Positions 1-8,077 of a DNA stretch of 64,000 bases are shown in pieces. A program made the translations under genes and the position numbers. The notes beneath the pieces were generated by a model that was not told where the DNA came from, searched no databases, and saw only the letters and a program-made list of their open reading frames with translations. The first letter of the stretch is position 1; the number at the start of each line of letters is the position of its first letter. Source of the DNA: Peristeroidobacter soli (GTDB taxonomy: Bacteria > Pseudomonadota > Gammaproteobacteria > Steroidobacterales > Steroidobacteraceae); contig NZ_RYEV01000007.1 of NCBI RefSeq assembly GCF_004138485.1, forward strand, positions 248,001 to 312,000, written 5' to 3'.

Positions 1-391
1 GATCCAAACGACGCAATAAGGGATCGAGTGACAACATGCCGTCGCGAGCGCGGTCGCCCGAGATCGTGATGCTCATGCCACCGGTGTAGTCGCGGTCCTG
101 GTTGTCGCCGGCGAACAGGTCGTTGTCGATCTGCACGCGCACTGCGTCAACGCCGTCGAGCCAACCGATGCGCTGATCGGACACGACCACTTCGGCGATG
201 GCATCTTCGATGTCACCAACCGACTGAGCCACTGTCGCTTCATTCACTGCCATTACCGGCGTGATTTCGAAGGAGGACAGCGGCTCGGCGCGCGCTTCAT
301 TGCCAGTAACTGCCAATGCAGCGGTGCCTAACGCCGCGAGTACCGTCCATCGCAGCTGTGCTGCCCATCCTGTGTCGTTCGTCGTCGCCAT
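1..391 (-). CDS. LpxR-family (DUF2219) lipid A deacylase, N-terminal part
   Basis: Open reading frame on the minus strand that starts at 391 (or at an in-frame ATG at 403) and runs off the left edge, so only about 130 residues are visible. The first 35 residues form a signal peptide (hydrophobic VLAALGTAALAV core, Ala-x-Ala end). About 70 residues later comes DNDLFAGDNQDRDYTGGMSI, which matches the LpxR/DUF2219 signature (N-D-x-F, then DRDYT-x-G at the first beta strand of the barrel). LpxR proteins are outer-membrane barrels that remove the 3'-acyloxyacyl chain of lipid A. The barrel and remaining active-site residues lie outside the window. An AAGG sequence 4-7 bases upstream of 391 favours that start. 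It is divergent from the LysR-type gene at 797. Confidence 0.75.
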   Translation of the reverse strand, partial: MATTNDTGWAAQLRWTVLAALGTAALAVTGNEARAEPLSSFEITPVMAVNEATVAQSVGDIEDAIAEVVVSDQRIGWLDGVDAVRVQIDNDLFAGDNQDRDYTGGMSITISGDRARDGMLSLDPLLRRLD

Positions 392-403
392 AGCCTTACC
401 CAT

Positions 404-796
404 CCCGTACGCGCTGCGTTCAGTGCCACGCTGCCGCTACCTGTTGCTGTTATTCCGTGGCGCCTAATGTCTCCAAACAGGCGGCCTCGATAAACGCGGT
501 GAAGGGAATGACATTCATGAATCTCTGGTCATGAATCTCATCGGGCTGCTTCGTTCTTACTACTCATGCGGCAACCCCACCGTCGCTTCGTTATTGCAAT
601 CACACTGCTGCAAGTGCACTAATCCGCTTGTGATGCACAGAAATTAGCGGGGCGGCGTGAGCATGTTGTTGGCCCAGCCGTGAAGGCGCCGTGAAATGTC
701 AAACCCACTGATTGGTGCCGGGGGCGAATGGGATTTCGCTGCGCTTATGGAGCGATGCCTGCTGGGCAATGGAATCTTTCCTGGGGGGAAAGAAAG
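404..796. other. Intergenic region between lpxR-like gene and LysR regulator
   Basis: About 390 bases with no convincing gene. The only structure I can see is a pair of perfect 11-base direct repeats, TCATGAATCTC at 515-525 and 529-539 (14-base period), each holding the palindrome TCATGA. Head-to-head gene arrangement means divergent promoters should be here, but no clear -35/-10 pair stood out. Confidence 0.5.
515..539. repeat. Tandem 11-bp direct repeat, possible operator
   Basis: TCATGAATCTC occurs twice, separated by TGG. The 14-base period is not one full helical turn multiple, so it may be either a binding-site pair or a chance duplication. It lies between two divergently oriented genes, one of them a LysR-type regulator. 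Confidence 0.35.
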
Positions 797-1726
797 ATGG
801 ATAAGTTCACCTGCATGGTGGCGTTGGCAAGGGTGGTTGAATTAGGGAGCTTCGCCGAAGCGGCGCGCCGGATGGGAGTGTCTGCGCCGATGGTGACCAA
901 GTACATCGGGCACCTCGAGAAGCAACTCGGCTCGCGTCTGCTGCATCGATCGACTCATTCCCTGAGCCTCACCGACGTCGGACAGCTTTATCACCAGCGT
1001 TGTGTCCAGATTCTGGAAGATATCGAGGAAGCCGAAGCGGTCGCCGGCGCCAACACCGCGGCGCCTCGCGGCGCGTTGAAGATCTGCGTTTCGGGAGCCT
1101 TCGATCTGTCGCATGTCGGACCGGTGCTGCTGGAATACTCGGCGCGCCACGGCGATGTGCGGCTGGAAGTGACGGTCACCAACAATCACTTCATGGATCT
1201 GGTCGAGGAAGGGTTCGATGTCGCGGTTCGCGCCGTCGACGAGATGCGCACCAATGCGCTGCTCAAGACGGTGAAGCTCGCCACCTCGCGACTGGTGGCG
1301 TGTGCATCGCCGGCTTATCTGAAAAAGAACCCGCAACCGGAGATCCCGGAGAATCTGCTCCATCACAACTGTCTCGCATACACCGATACCGCGCCCACGG
1401 TTCAGCAGTGGCGCTTCGAGCGCGATGGGCGCAATTCGATGGTGCAGGCATTGGGAACGTTGCGCGCGACCAGCAATGAACTGCTCAAGCAGGCCGCGCT
1501 TCGGGGGCAAGGCGTGATTCTGCAGCCGACCTTCAATGTTTATGAGGAGCTGCGCGCGGGGACGCTGCTACAGGTGCTGGCCGACTACGATGCCGGCTCA
1601 CTGGCCATCTATCTGGTCCATCCGCAGCGACGCTATCTCGCGACCAAGGTGCGCAGCTTCATCGAGTTGTTGGAGGGACGCTGGGGTACGGATCCAGACG
1701 CGGATCCATTTTGGAGTAATAGCTAG
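797..1726 (+). CDS. LysR-type transcriptional regulator
   Basis: 309-aa protein beginning MDKFTCMVALARVVELGSF. Residues 1-60 form the winged helix-turn-helix typical of the family (SFAEAARRMGVSAPMVTKYIGHLEKQLG, then RLLHRSTHSLSLTDVG); residues about 90-300 form the periplasmic-binding-protein-like effector domain. It resembles the large CrgA/AphB-like LysR subgroup, members of which often control oxidoreductases. The ATG at 797 is preceded by a strong GGGGGG-AAAG ribosome site, so I prefer it to the GTG/ATG starts 69 bases further upstream. It is divergent from the lpxR-like gene, with about 400 bases between. Target genes and ligand are not evident. Confidence 0.9.
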   Translation: MDKFTCMVALARVVELGSFAEAARRMGVSAPMVTKYIGHLEKQLGSRLLHRSTHSLSLTDVGQLYHQRCVQILEDIEEAEAVAGANTAAPRGALKICVSGAFDLSHVGPVLLEYSARHGDVRLEVTVTNNHFMDLVEEGFDVAVRAVDEMRTNALLKTVKLATSRLVACASPAYLKKNPQPEIPENLLHHNCLAYTDTAPTVQQWRFERDGRNSMVQALGTLRATSNELLKQAALRGQGVILQPTFNVYEELRAGTLLQVLADYDAGSLAIYLVHPQRRYLATKVRSFIELLEGRWGTDPDADPFWSNS

Positions 1727-1773
1727 CGGACGGCGCGCGTGGTCACGCAGGCTACTGTTATTAAGTAGCCTAC

Positions 1774-2370
1774 TCATCCGCCGTGCCCGCTGCGCTCCAA
1801 TTCCCATTGTCCCCACGGCACGCCCCGGCGCACATGGACACCGAAGCCGGCGTGTTCGAAATGCCGTGCGAGCCGCGAGCGATACCAGCTCGCCGCTCGC
1901 AGAGTGATGTCGCTGTCGCTGGTGTCGCGATCGGCGTTGTCGCGCCAGTCCTCTCGGGTCGGCGCGTGAAAGTACAAGGCACCGCGTGACAACCGCGCAA
2001 GATTCGCCATCGCCTGGGCGCTTTCCCGGTCAGACAGGTACTGCATCACGTCATAACAAATGATCAGATCGAACCGGCCGCGGGGCCGATAGTCGGCCAG
2101 CGACTCGTTCACCCAGCCGTGCTCCTCGCACAGGTGCTCGCTCACCTCCAACCCGATGTACGCAGCGCCGGGAAAGGCATCGAGCAGAGGCTGACGCAAC
2201 CACCCAAGTCCACAGCCCGCATCGAGAATCCGCTTCACCGGCAGCTCCAGCTGCTTGACCAGCGCGGCCACCATGCCGGCGCGGCGGGCCATCTCCTCGC
2301 GGCTTGTAACCCGCGTGCGCGGATTCATATAGAAGCGCTGATAGAACCGGGCGTCGAAGCGATTGGACAT
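1774..2370 (-). CDS. Class I SAM-dependent methyltransferase
   Basis: 198-aa protein. Motif I of the Rossmann-like SAM-binding fold is ILDAGCGLGWLRQPLL (residues about 48-63), followed by an acidic residue at the end of strand 2 (YIGLEVSEHL) and motif IV FDLIICYDVMQYLSD, all typical of class I methyltransferases (Methyltransf_11/25 type). The acceptor substrate cannot be read from the sequence. It is convergent with the LysR gene ending at 1726 and divergent from the Hsp20 gene at 2483, sharing a short promoter region of about 110 bases. Confidence 0.85.
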   Translation of the reverse strand: MSNRFDARFYQRFYMNPRTRVTSREEMARRAGMVAALVKQLELPVKRILDAGCGLGWLRQPLLDAFPGAAYIGLEVSEHLCEEHGWVNESLADYRPRGRFDLIICYDVMQYLSDRESAQAMANLARLSRGALYFHAPTREDWRDNADRDTSDSDITLRAASWYRSRLARHFEHAGFGVHVRRGVPWGQWELERSGHGG

Positions 2371-2482
2371 CGATGGATGGACCTGACTGGCGTCGGCGAG
2401 AGTTTACTTGGCTTGCGGGTCGTTCTTGATAGTCGTTGCCTCGACCCCACCTACTTCGCCATGCCAACCCTGGAACTCAATC

Positions 2483-2887
2483 ATGGCCATTCGTAACCCG
2501 CCGTCGTGGATGTGGGCCGAAGCCTGCGAAATGATGGAACGCGCGCAACAACTGCAGCGCCAGTTCTTTCGTTTTGGCCGCGTGGCCGCCTCCGCGCCTC
2601 TGTGGGAACCGCCCATCGACATCCTCGCTCATGGCAACGAGGTGCATGTCGCCGTGGCGCTCCCGGGTGTTGCCGCCGACCACATCGAGGTCCGCACCGA
2701 CAGCGGGCTGTTGATCGTCAATGCCACGCGCGCATTGCCGGTGACCAGTCGCGCCACCGCGGTCCATCGGCTGGAAATTCCATACGGACGCTTCGAACGG
2801 CGCATCGCGCTGCCCGAGGGTCGTTATCAATTGCTGGAGCAGGCTTATACCAACGGGTGCCTGTTCCTTCGTCTGGCACAACGCTAA
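2483..2887 (+). CDS. Small heat-shock protein, Hsp20 family
   Basis: 134-aa protein starting MAIRNPPSWMWAEACEMMERAQ. From about residue 40 it follows the alpha-crystallin domain: PPIDILAHGNEVHVAVALPGV, then VRTDSGLLIVNA, then HRLEIPYGRFERRIALPEG, and ending VxNG-like TNGCLFLRLA. sHsps hold unfolding proteins in an ATP-independent way. An upstream in-frame start at 2408 would add 25 residues with no family similarity, so 2483 is preferred. It lies about 130 bases upstream of lon in the same direction, a pairing of holdase and protease that suggests joint heat-shock control, although I could not identify a sigma-32 promoter with confidence. Confidence 0.85.
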   Translation: MAIRNPPSWMWAEACEMMERAQQLQRQFFRFGRVAASAPLWEPPIDILAHGNEVHVAVALPGVAADHIEVRTDSGLLIVNATRALPVTSRATAVHRLEIPYGRFERRIALPEGRYQLLEQAYTNGCLFLRLAQR

Positions 2888-3020
2888 AGGCGGGGTACGA
2901 CATGAAACCTGGCACCGAGAGTTTCAGCTACCCAGGGCCTGAATCATCCACGGGTCGCAAGACCCTGTTTGCTGAACCTCTTCGCCTCCAAAGCCCTGCA
3001 AGGGCGGGTGGGACTATTCA

Positions 3021-5423
3021 ATGAGTACCGACGCTAATCGAAAGAATTCTCAGCAGCCTCAGAGCGACGCGGATACGCACACCATTACCGATGACATGCT
3101 GGTCATCGTTCCGGTGCGCAATCTGGTGCTGTTCCCGGGCACCGTCGTGCCGGTAGCCATCAACCGCGACCGCTCGCTGGCGGCCGCGCAGGAAGCCGTG
3201 CGTAACAATCGCAAGGTCGGGTTCCTGTTACAGCACGACCCCGATCTGCAGGCGCCCACCGGCAGCGATCTGTATGCGACCGGCACGGTCGCGAACATCG
3301 TCCGCTATGTGACAGGCGCCGACGGCACGCATCACCTGGTCGTCCAGGGTGAGCGTCGCTTCCGCGTGCTCGACTGGCAGAACGGTCTGCCTTACATGGT
3401 CGCGCGTGTGGAATACCTGCCCGACCCGAGCAATGTCGGCAGCGATGTCGAAGCTCGCGCGCTCAACTTGAAGCGTCTCGCGGCCGAGGCCATCAGCCTG
3501 TTGCCGCAAGCGCCGGCCGAGCTCTCCAACGCCATTCAGTCGGTCGAGTCGGCCTCGACGCTGTCCGACCTGGTGGCGAGCTTCATGGACGTGAAGCCCA
3601 ACGAGAAGCAGGAGCTGCTCGAAACCCTGGACCTCAAGGTGCGCCTCGAGCGCGTCAGCACCCTGTTACAAAAGCGCATCGAAGTGTTGCGACTCCAGCG
3701 TCAGCTGGAGGAAAAGACCCGCGACGCCATCGACGAGCGCCACAAGGAAGTTCTGCTGCGCGAACAGCTGCGCCAGATCCGCAAGGAGCTGGGCGAGGAA
3801 GGCGAGCAGGGCGAAGAGATCGCCGAGCTGCGGGAAGCCATCGAGAAGGCCGGCATGCCCGAGGAGGCCAAGGAGCAGGCCGAGAAGGAATTGAAGCGGC
3901 TGGAGCGCATGTCGGATGCCAGCGCCGAGTACTCGATGCTGCGTACCTGGCTCGACTGGATGATCCAGCTGCCCTGGTCCAAGCTGGATAAGGAGTCGAT
4001 CGAGATCGAGCATGCCCGCAAGGTGCTCGACGAGGATCACTTCGGCCTGGACAAGATCAAGCGGCGCATCGTCGAGTACCTGGCCGTGCGCAAGCTCAAT
4101 CCGCAGGGTCGCAGCCCGATTCTGTGCTTCGTCGGCCCGCCGGGCGTGGGCAAGACGTCGCTGGGTCAGAGCATCGCGCGCGCCTTGGGCGTGAAGTTCG
4201 CGCGTGTCAGCCTGGGTGGCGTGCATGACGAGGCCGAGATTCGCGGTCACCGTCGCACGTACATCGGCGCGCTTCCGGGCAACATCGTTCAGGCGATCCG
4301 GAAGGCCGGCACGCGTAACGCGGTGCTGATGCTGGACGAAATCGACAAGCTCGGTGCCGGCATCCAGGGCGATCCGTCGGCGGCGTTGTTGGAAGTGCTC
4401 GATCCGGAGCAGAACAACACGTTCCGCGACAACTACCTGGGGGTGCCGTTCGATCTGTCGAAGGTGGTGTTCATTGCCACGGCGAACATGCTCGACACCA
4501 TCCCCGGCCCGTTGCGCGATCGTATGGAAGTGATCGAGCTCACCGGCTACACCGAGGACGAGAAGGTCGAGATCGCCAAGCGCTACCTGATGCGTCGTCA
4601 GCTCGAGGCCAACGGTTTGAAGCCCGAGCAGGCGTCGATCACGGACGATGCGCTCCGTCAGATCGCGCGGGATCACACCCGCGAGGCTGGCGTGCGCAGC
4701 TTCGAGCGCATGATCGGCTCGGTACTGCGTAACGTGGCGGTGAAGATCGCGGAAGGCTCGATCAGTCAGCAGACCATTGGGGTCGACGACCTCGCGGCCA
4801 TTCTCGGCGCCCCGCGCTTCGAGAACGAGGTGGCGATGCGCGTCAGCGTGCCTGGCGTGGCCACGGGTCTGGCGTGGACGCCGGTGGGTGGCGACATCCT
4901 GTTCATCGAGTCGACGCGCGTGCCGGGCAACGGCAAGCTGATCCTTACCGGTCAGCTCGGCGAAGTGATGAAGGAGAGCGCGCAGGCAGCGCTGTCACTG
5001 CTGAAGTCGCAAGCGGCGCGACTGGGCATCGAGTCGACCGTCTTCGATAAGAGCGACGTGCACATTCACGTGCCCGCCGGCGCAATTCCGAAGGACGGCC
5101 CGAGCGCGGGTGTGTCGATGTTCACCTCGCTGGTCTCGCTGTTCACCAACAAGACGGTGCGCAGTGACCTGGCGATGACCGGTGAGATCAGTCTGCGAGG
5201 CCTGGTGTTGCCGATCGGCGGCGTCAAGGAGAAGACGGTGGCTGCGCACCGCGCGGGCATCCGTAAGGTGCTGCTGCCGGCGCGCAATCGCAAGGATCTC
5301 GAGGATGTGCCGAAGAGTGTGCGCGACGACGTCGAGTTCGTGTTCTGCGAACGTGTCGACGACGTGATCCGCGAAGCGCTCGGCATCCAGTTGAACGTCA
5401 CGCAGGTCAACGCGGCCGCCTGA
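3021..5423 (+). CDS. lon: ATP-dependent protease Lon
   Basis: 800-aa LonA protease of full length. The N-terminal substrate-recognition domain begins IVPVRNLVLFPGTVVPVAI. The AAA+ module has Walker A GPPGVGKT at about 372-379 and Walker B LMLDEID with D439/E440. The C-terminal protease domain has PKDGPSAG with catalytic Ser695 and GGVKEK with catalytic Lys738; the 43-residue Ser-Lys spacing equals that in E. coli Lon. It degrades damaged and regulatory proteins in the cytosol. Start ATG at 3021 follows GGGTGGG at a 9-10 base distance. It follows the Hsp20 gene and precedes the prkA stress module, giving a run of stress genes. Confidence 0.97.
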   Translation: MSTDANRKNSQQPQSDADTHTITDDMLVIVPVRNLVLFPGTVVPVAINRDRSLAAAQEAVRNNRKVGFLLQHDPDLQAPTGSDLYATGTVANIVRYVTGADGTHHLVVQGERRFRVLDWQNGLPYMVARVEYLPDPSNVGSDVEARALNLKRLAAEAISLLPQAPAELSNAIQSVESASTLSDLVASFMDVKPNEKQELLETLDLKVRLERVSTLLQKRIEVLRLQRQLEEKTRDAIDERHKEVLLREQLRQIRKELGEEGEQGEEIAELREAIEKAGMPEEAKEQAEKELKRLERMSDASAEYSMLRTWLDWMIQLPWSKLDKESIEIEHARKVLDEDHFGLDKIKRRIVEYLAVRKLNPQGRSPILCFVGPPGVGKTSLGQSIARALGVKFARVSLGGVHDEAEIRGHRRTYIGALPGNIVQAIRKAGTRNAVLMLDEIDKLGAGIQGDPSAALLEVLDPEQNNTFRDNYLGVPFDLSKVVFIATANMLDTIPGPLRDRMEVIELTGYTEDEKVEIAKRYLMRRQLEANGLKPEQASITDDALRQIARDHTREAGVRSFERMIGSVLRNVAVKIAEGSISQQTIGVDDLAAILGAPRFENEVAMRVSVPGVATGLAWTPVGGDILFIESTRVPGNGKLILTGQLGEVMKESAQAALSLLKSQAARLGIESTVFDKSDVHIHVPAGAIPKDGPSAGVSMFTSLVSLFTNKTVRSDLAMTGEISLRGLVLPIGGVKEKTVAAHRAGIRKVLLPARNRKDLEDVPKSVRDDVEFVFCERVDDVIREALGIQLNVTQVNAAA

Positions 5424-5436
5424 TGTCAAATGATGA

Positions 5437-5463
5437 GCCGCGGGTGAGGCCTTCACCCGCGGC
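5437..5463. terminator. Hairpin downstream of lon
   Basis: Perfect 10-11 bp stem: GCCGCGGGTG at 5437-5446 pairs with CACCCGCGGC at 5454-5463 around a short loop, 14 bases after the lon stop codon. There is no following T-tract, so it is either a Rho-assisted terminator or an mRNA-stabilising 3' hairpin. Confidence 0.55.
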
Positions 5464-5520
5464 GCTGAATCCGCCCTGAATCCCGTCCTGACTCTCGCCC
5501 TGACTATCGACAGGGCCCGC

Positions 5521-5536
5521 TGGCACGCGTGATGCA
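5521..5536 (+). promoter_or_regulatory. Candidate sigma-54 (RpoN) promoter for prkA-yeaH-spoVR
   Basis: TGGCACGCGTGATGCA matches the sigma-54 consensus TGGCACG-N4-TTGCA at every position but one (A for T just before the TGC), with the invariant GG and GC dinucleotides at the correct spacing. In E. coli yeaGH is known to be transcribed by sigma-54 under NtrC, so the position upstream of the orthologous operon supports the call. Its distance to the prkA start, about 440 bases, is the main reservation. Confidence 0.5.
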
Positions 5537-5975
5537 GCCCAATCAGCATGAATCGCATTGCAAGATTGGCGCGAAGAGAGTAATCAGTGAGTCATGTTCC
5601 GCACTCAATCGAGTGAGATGCGCAACTTAAGCGCGTTCCAGCGTCGCATTCCGCGAGCTGCGCGGGTCTTCATTATTCCTTCTTTTATTACCGCCGCCGA
5701 TCATGACAGCGCGGCCTCGCGGTCGAACGCACCCGCTTGGCGCACGAGCTTACGGAACATGTTCGGCCATGGATCAGTCTTTGAGTGTGGGGTTGTCGGC
5801 AATTGCCAGAGGCAACGACGAGCAAATCCCTCAGCCACTCGCGTCGAAAGACCGGAGTATGCTGGTGACGAATCCGGACAGTGTGAACTGCGTGCACGAG
5901 CACGCTGTCGTAACAGGTATATAGAACCCGCGAGCCCCTGACATTTTCATGGCTCGCTGATTGGAGGGCGGTTCG

Positions 5976-7973
5976 ATGACGTCAGACAGCCCCAGAGGAA
6001 GCTCGCAACGCGGCGAGAGCTTCGTCGAGGCCTTGAGCGCCTACAGTCGATTCCACCGAGCCCAACACTGGTCGGGCACCTTCGGGGAATTCCTTCGCAC
6101 CGTTGTTCCCGGTAACACGCGGCAGCTGGCTCGCAGCAGCCACGAATATCTATGGGACATGCTCAACTGGTTCGGCAAGACCGCACCAGGCGCCAATGTC
6201 GGCAACGGCAATGGCAACGGAAATGGTAACGGCAACGGTGAAGGCGCGGGCTCGAAGGAGTTGTTCAAGCGCGAGCTGTTCGGCATCGACGAGCCGCTCG
6301 GGCGCATCGTCGATTATTTCAAAGCCGCCGCGGCCGGCTCCGATGTCGGCAGACGCTTGTTACTGCTGCTAGGACCGCCTTCGGGTGGCAAATCCACCAT
6401 GGCCATCCTGCTCAAGCGGGGCCTCGAGGAATATAGCCACACCGACGAGGGGGCCTTGTATGCCTTGCAAGGCTCGCCGATGCATGAATCGCCACTCAAT
6501 CTCATTCCCGCGAGCATGCGTGGCGAGTTCCGCGACACATACGGCGTAGAGATCAAAGGCGAGTTGAGTCCGTGGGCACGCGATCGACTCGAGCGCGAGT
6601 TCGAAGGCGACTTCCTGCGCATGCCGGTCGAGCGCGTCTTCCTCTCGGAAGCATCGCGCGTGGGTGTTGGCACTTACGCACCACATGATCCGACCACCGC
6701 CGATCTCGCAGACTTGGTCGGTTCCGTTGATCTGTCCAAGGTTGCGCAGTTTGGCGACGAGGGCGACCCGCGCGCATGGTCGTGGTCGGGCGCCGTGTAT
6801 GCCGCTAGCCGCGGCGTGCTGGAGATGATCGAAATCCTCAAAGTGAAGCGCGAATTCCTGTATCTGCTGTTGACGCTGACTCAGGAAAAGAACGTAAAGG
6901 TGTCGCGCTTCCCGCTGATCTATCTGGACGAAACCATTCTGGCGCACACCAACCTGGCGGAATTCCACAAGTTCCTGCAGGAGAAGGAGAACGAGGCACT
7001 GCTCGACCGCATGGTCATCGTCAAGGTGCCTTACACACTCTCGTACAACGAGGAATCGCGGATCTACCACAAGCTGGTATCGGCGGCGCCCGCGTTTCGC
7101 GATGTACATCTGGACCCGCATGCACTGAAGCTCGCGGCGGTGTTCGCGGTGCTGACGCGCCTTTACAAGCCCGAGCGCGAAGGCTTGGACCTGTCGAAGA
7201 AGCTGCGCCTGTACGCGGGCGAAAGCGTGGAAGGCTTCCCGGAGACAGAGATCACACGACTGCGCGCCGAAGCGCCCGAGGAAGGTCTGACAGGTGTCAG
7301 TCCGCGCTTTATCGTGAATTCGATTTCCAACGCCATCACGCGCACCGACAAGAAGAGCCTCACCAGCATGGAAGTGCTGCTCGCGCTCAAGGACTCCATC
7401 GAAACCGATGCGCGCATGGATGCGAAGGCCAAGAAGCTATGGATCGATTATCTGGTACTGGCGCGCAAGGACTTCTACAACCGCTGGGTGAAGGAAGATG
7501 TGCATCGCGCGCTGTTCGCCTCGTTCGAGGATGAAGCCCAGCAATTGCTGGACAAGTATCTGGATGAAGTGGAGGCCTCGCTGGATCACCGCGAAGTGAC
7601 CGATCCGATCACCGGCGAGTCGCGTCCGGCCGACGAGCGTTTCCTGCGCTCGGTCGAGGACAAGATCAAGGTATCGGAATCGGGCAAGCTCACCTTCCGT
7701 CAGGAAGTGGTGCGCAAGGCCATGGTGGCGTACAAAGCGGGTGAGAAATTCACTCTCAACAGTCATTCGCGCATGCGCGAAGCCATTGAGCAGTATCTGT
7801 TCGAGGAGCGCCGTGACGTGTTGCGCCTGGTGACATCCGCGGCGCGGCCCGACGACGAAGCCCGTAAGAAAATCTCCGCGGTTCAGGATCGCCTGACCTC
7901 GGAGTATGGTTACGACGATCACAGCGCTAAGGAAGCGCTGAGTTATGTGACGACTTTGCTCGCCCAGGAATGA
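5976..7973 (+). CDS. prkA: PrkA-type serine protein kinase (YeaG family)
   Basis: 665-aa member of the PrkA family, close to the usual 640 aa. The AAA-type core has the P-loop LLGPPSGGKST around residues 131-141; the C-terminal third is the PrkA C domain with a kinase-like fold. In enterobacteria this kinase acts in nitrogen-starvation and stationary-phase stress. ATG at 5976 has GGAGGG seven bases upstream; a TTG at 5961 is in frame but lacks a ribosome site. Residues 76-89 are a run of Gly-Asn dipeptides encoded by a hexanucleotide-type repeat, inserted between the N-terminal segment and the AAA domain; I do not know this insert from E. coli YeaG. First gene of the prkA-yeaH-spoVR trio. Confidence 0.95.
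   Translation: MTSDSPRGSSQRGESFVEALSAYSRFHRAQHWSGTFGEFLRTVVPGNTRQLARSSHEYLWDMLNWFGKTAPGANVGNGNGNGNGNGNGEGAGSKELFKRELFGIDEPLGRIVDYFKAAAAGSDVGRRLLLLLGPPSGGKSTMAILLKRGLEEYSHTDEGALYALQGSPMHESPLNLIPASMRGEFRDTYGVEIKGELSPWARDRLEREFEGDFLRMPVERVFLSEASRVGVGTYAPHDPTTADLADLVGSVDLSKVAQFGDEGDPRAWSWSGAVYAASRGVLEMIEILKVKREFLYLLLTLTQEKNVKVSRFPLIYLDETILAHTNLAEFHKFLQEKENEALLDRMVIVKVPYTLSYNEESRIYHKLVSAAPAFRDVHLDPHALKLAAVFAVLTRLYKPEREGLDLSKKLRLYAGESVEGFPETEITRLRAEAPEEGLTGVSPRFIVNSISNAITRTDKKSLTSMEVLLALKDSIETDARMDAKAKKLWIDYLVLARKDFYNRWVKEDVHRALFASFEDEAQQLLDKYLDEVEASLDHREVTDPITGESRPADERFLRSVEDKIKVSESGKLTFRQEVVRKAMVAYKAGEKFTLNSHSRMREAIEQYLFEERRDVLRLVTSAARPDDEARKKISAVQDRLTSEYGYDDHSAKEALSYVTTLLAQE
6201..6242 (+). repeat. 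GGCAAC/GGCAAT microsatellite inside prkA
   Basis: Six to seven near-identical copies of the hexamer GGNAAY encode an alternating Gly-Asn linker (residues 76-89 of PrkA). Synonymous third-base changes between copies show it has been under selection as protein or is not newly expanded. Confidence 0.8.
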
Positions 7974-8077
7974 ACCGGATGGTGTTTCCAGGAGTAGTCT
8001 CTTAAAGACCGGTCCACGGCGCACCTTCCAGGAGTACTGTAGCAGCTGGGTCGAACGAGACGGGGGTTGCGAGCGAC

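Larger units (their letters stand above)
5424..5975. other. Long leader region upstream of prkA
   Basis: About 550 bases between lon and prkA with no supported gene; the reading frames here have no recognisable domain and poor start contexts. It contains the lon 3' hairpin, a degenerate four-copy 11-12 bp tandem repeat beginning CTGAATCC/CTGACTCT at 5465, 5476, 5488 and 5500, and a candidate sigma-54 promoter at 5521. A long 5' untranslated leader of about 430 bases is implied if that promoter is the real one. Confidence 0.5.

Noticed and set aside
261-467. 68-codon plus frame near the left edge
   Set aside because: Lies antisense to the signal peptide of the lpxR-like gene, which has clear family similarity.
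5594-5941. 115-codon plus frame in the prkA leader
   Set aside because: No ribosome site and no coherent protein pattern; more likely untranslated leader.
5940-5975. TGGCTCGCTGATTGGA as a second sigma-54 site close to prkA
   Set aside because: The essential GC at -12 is GG and the site is too close to the start codon.
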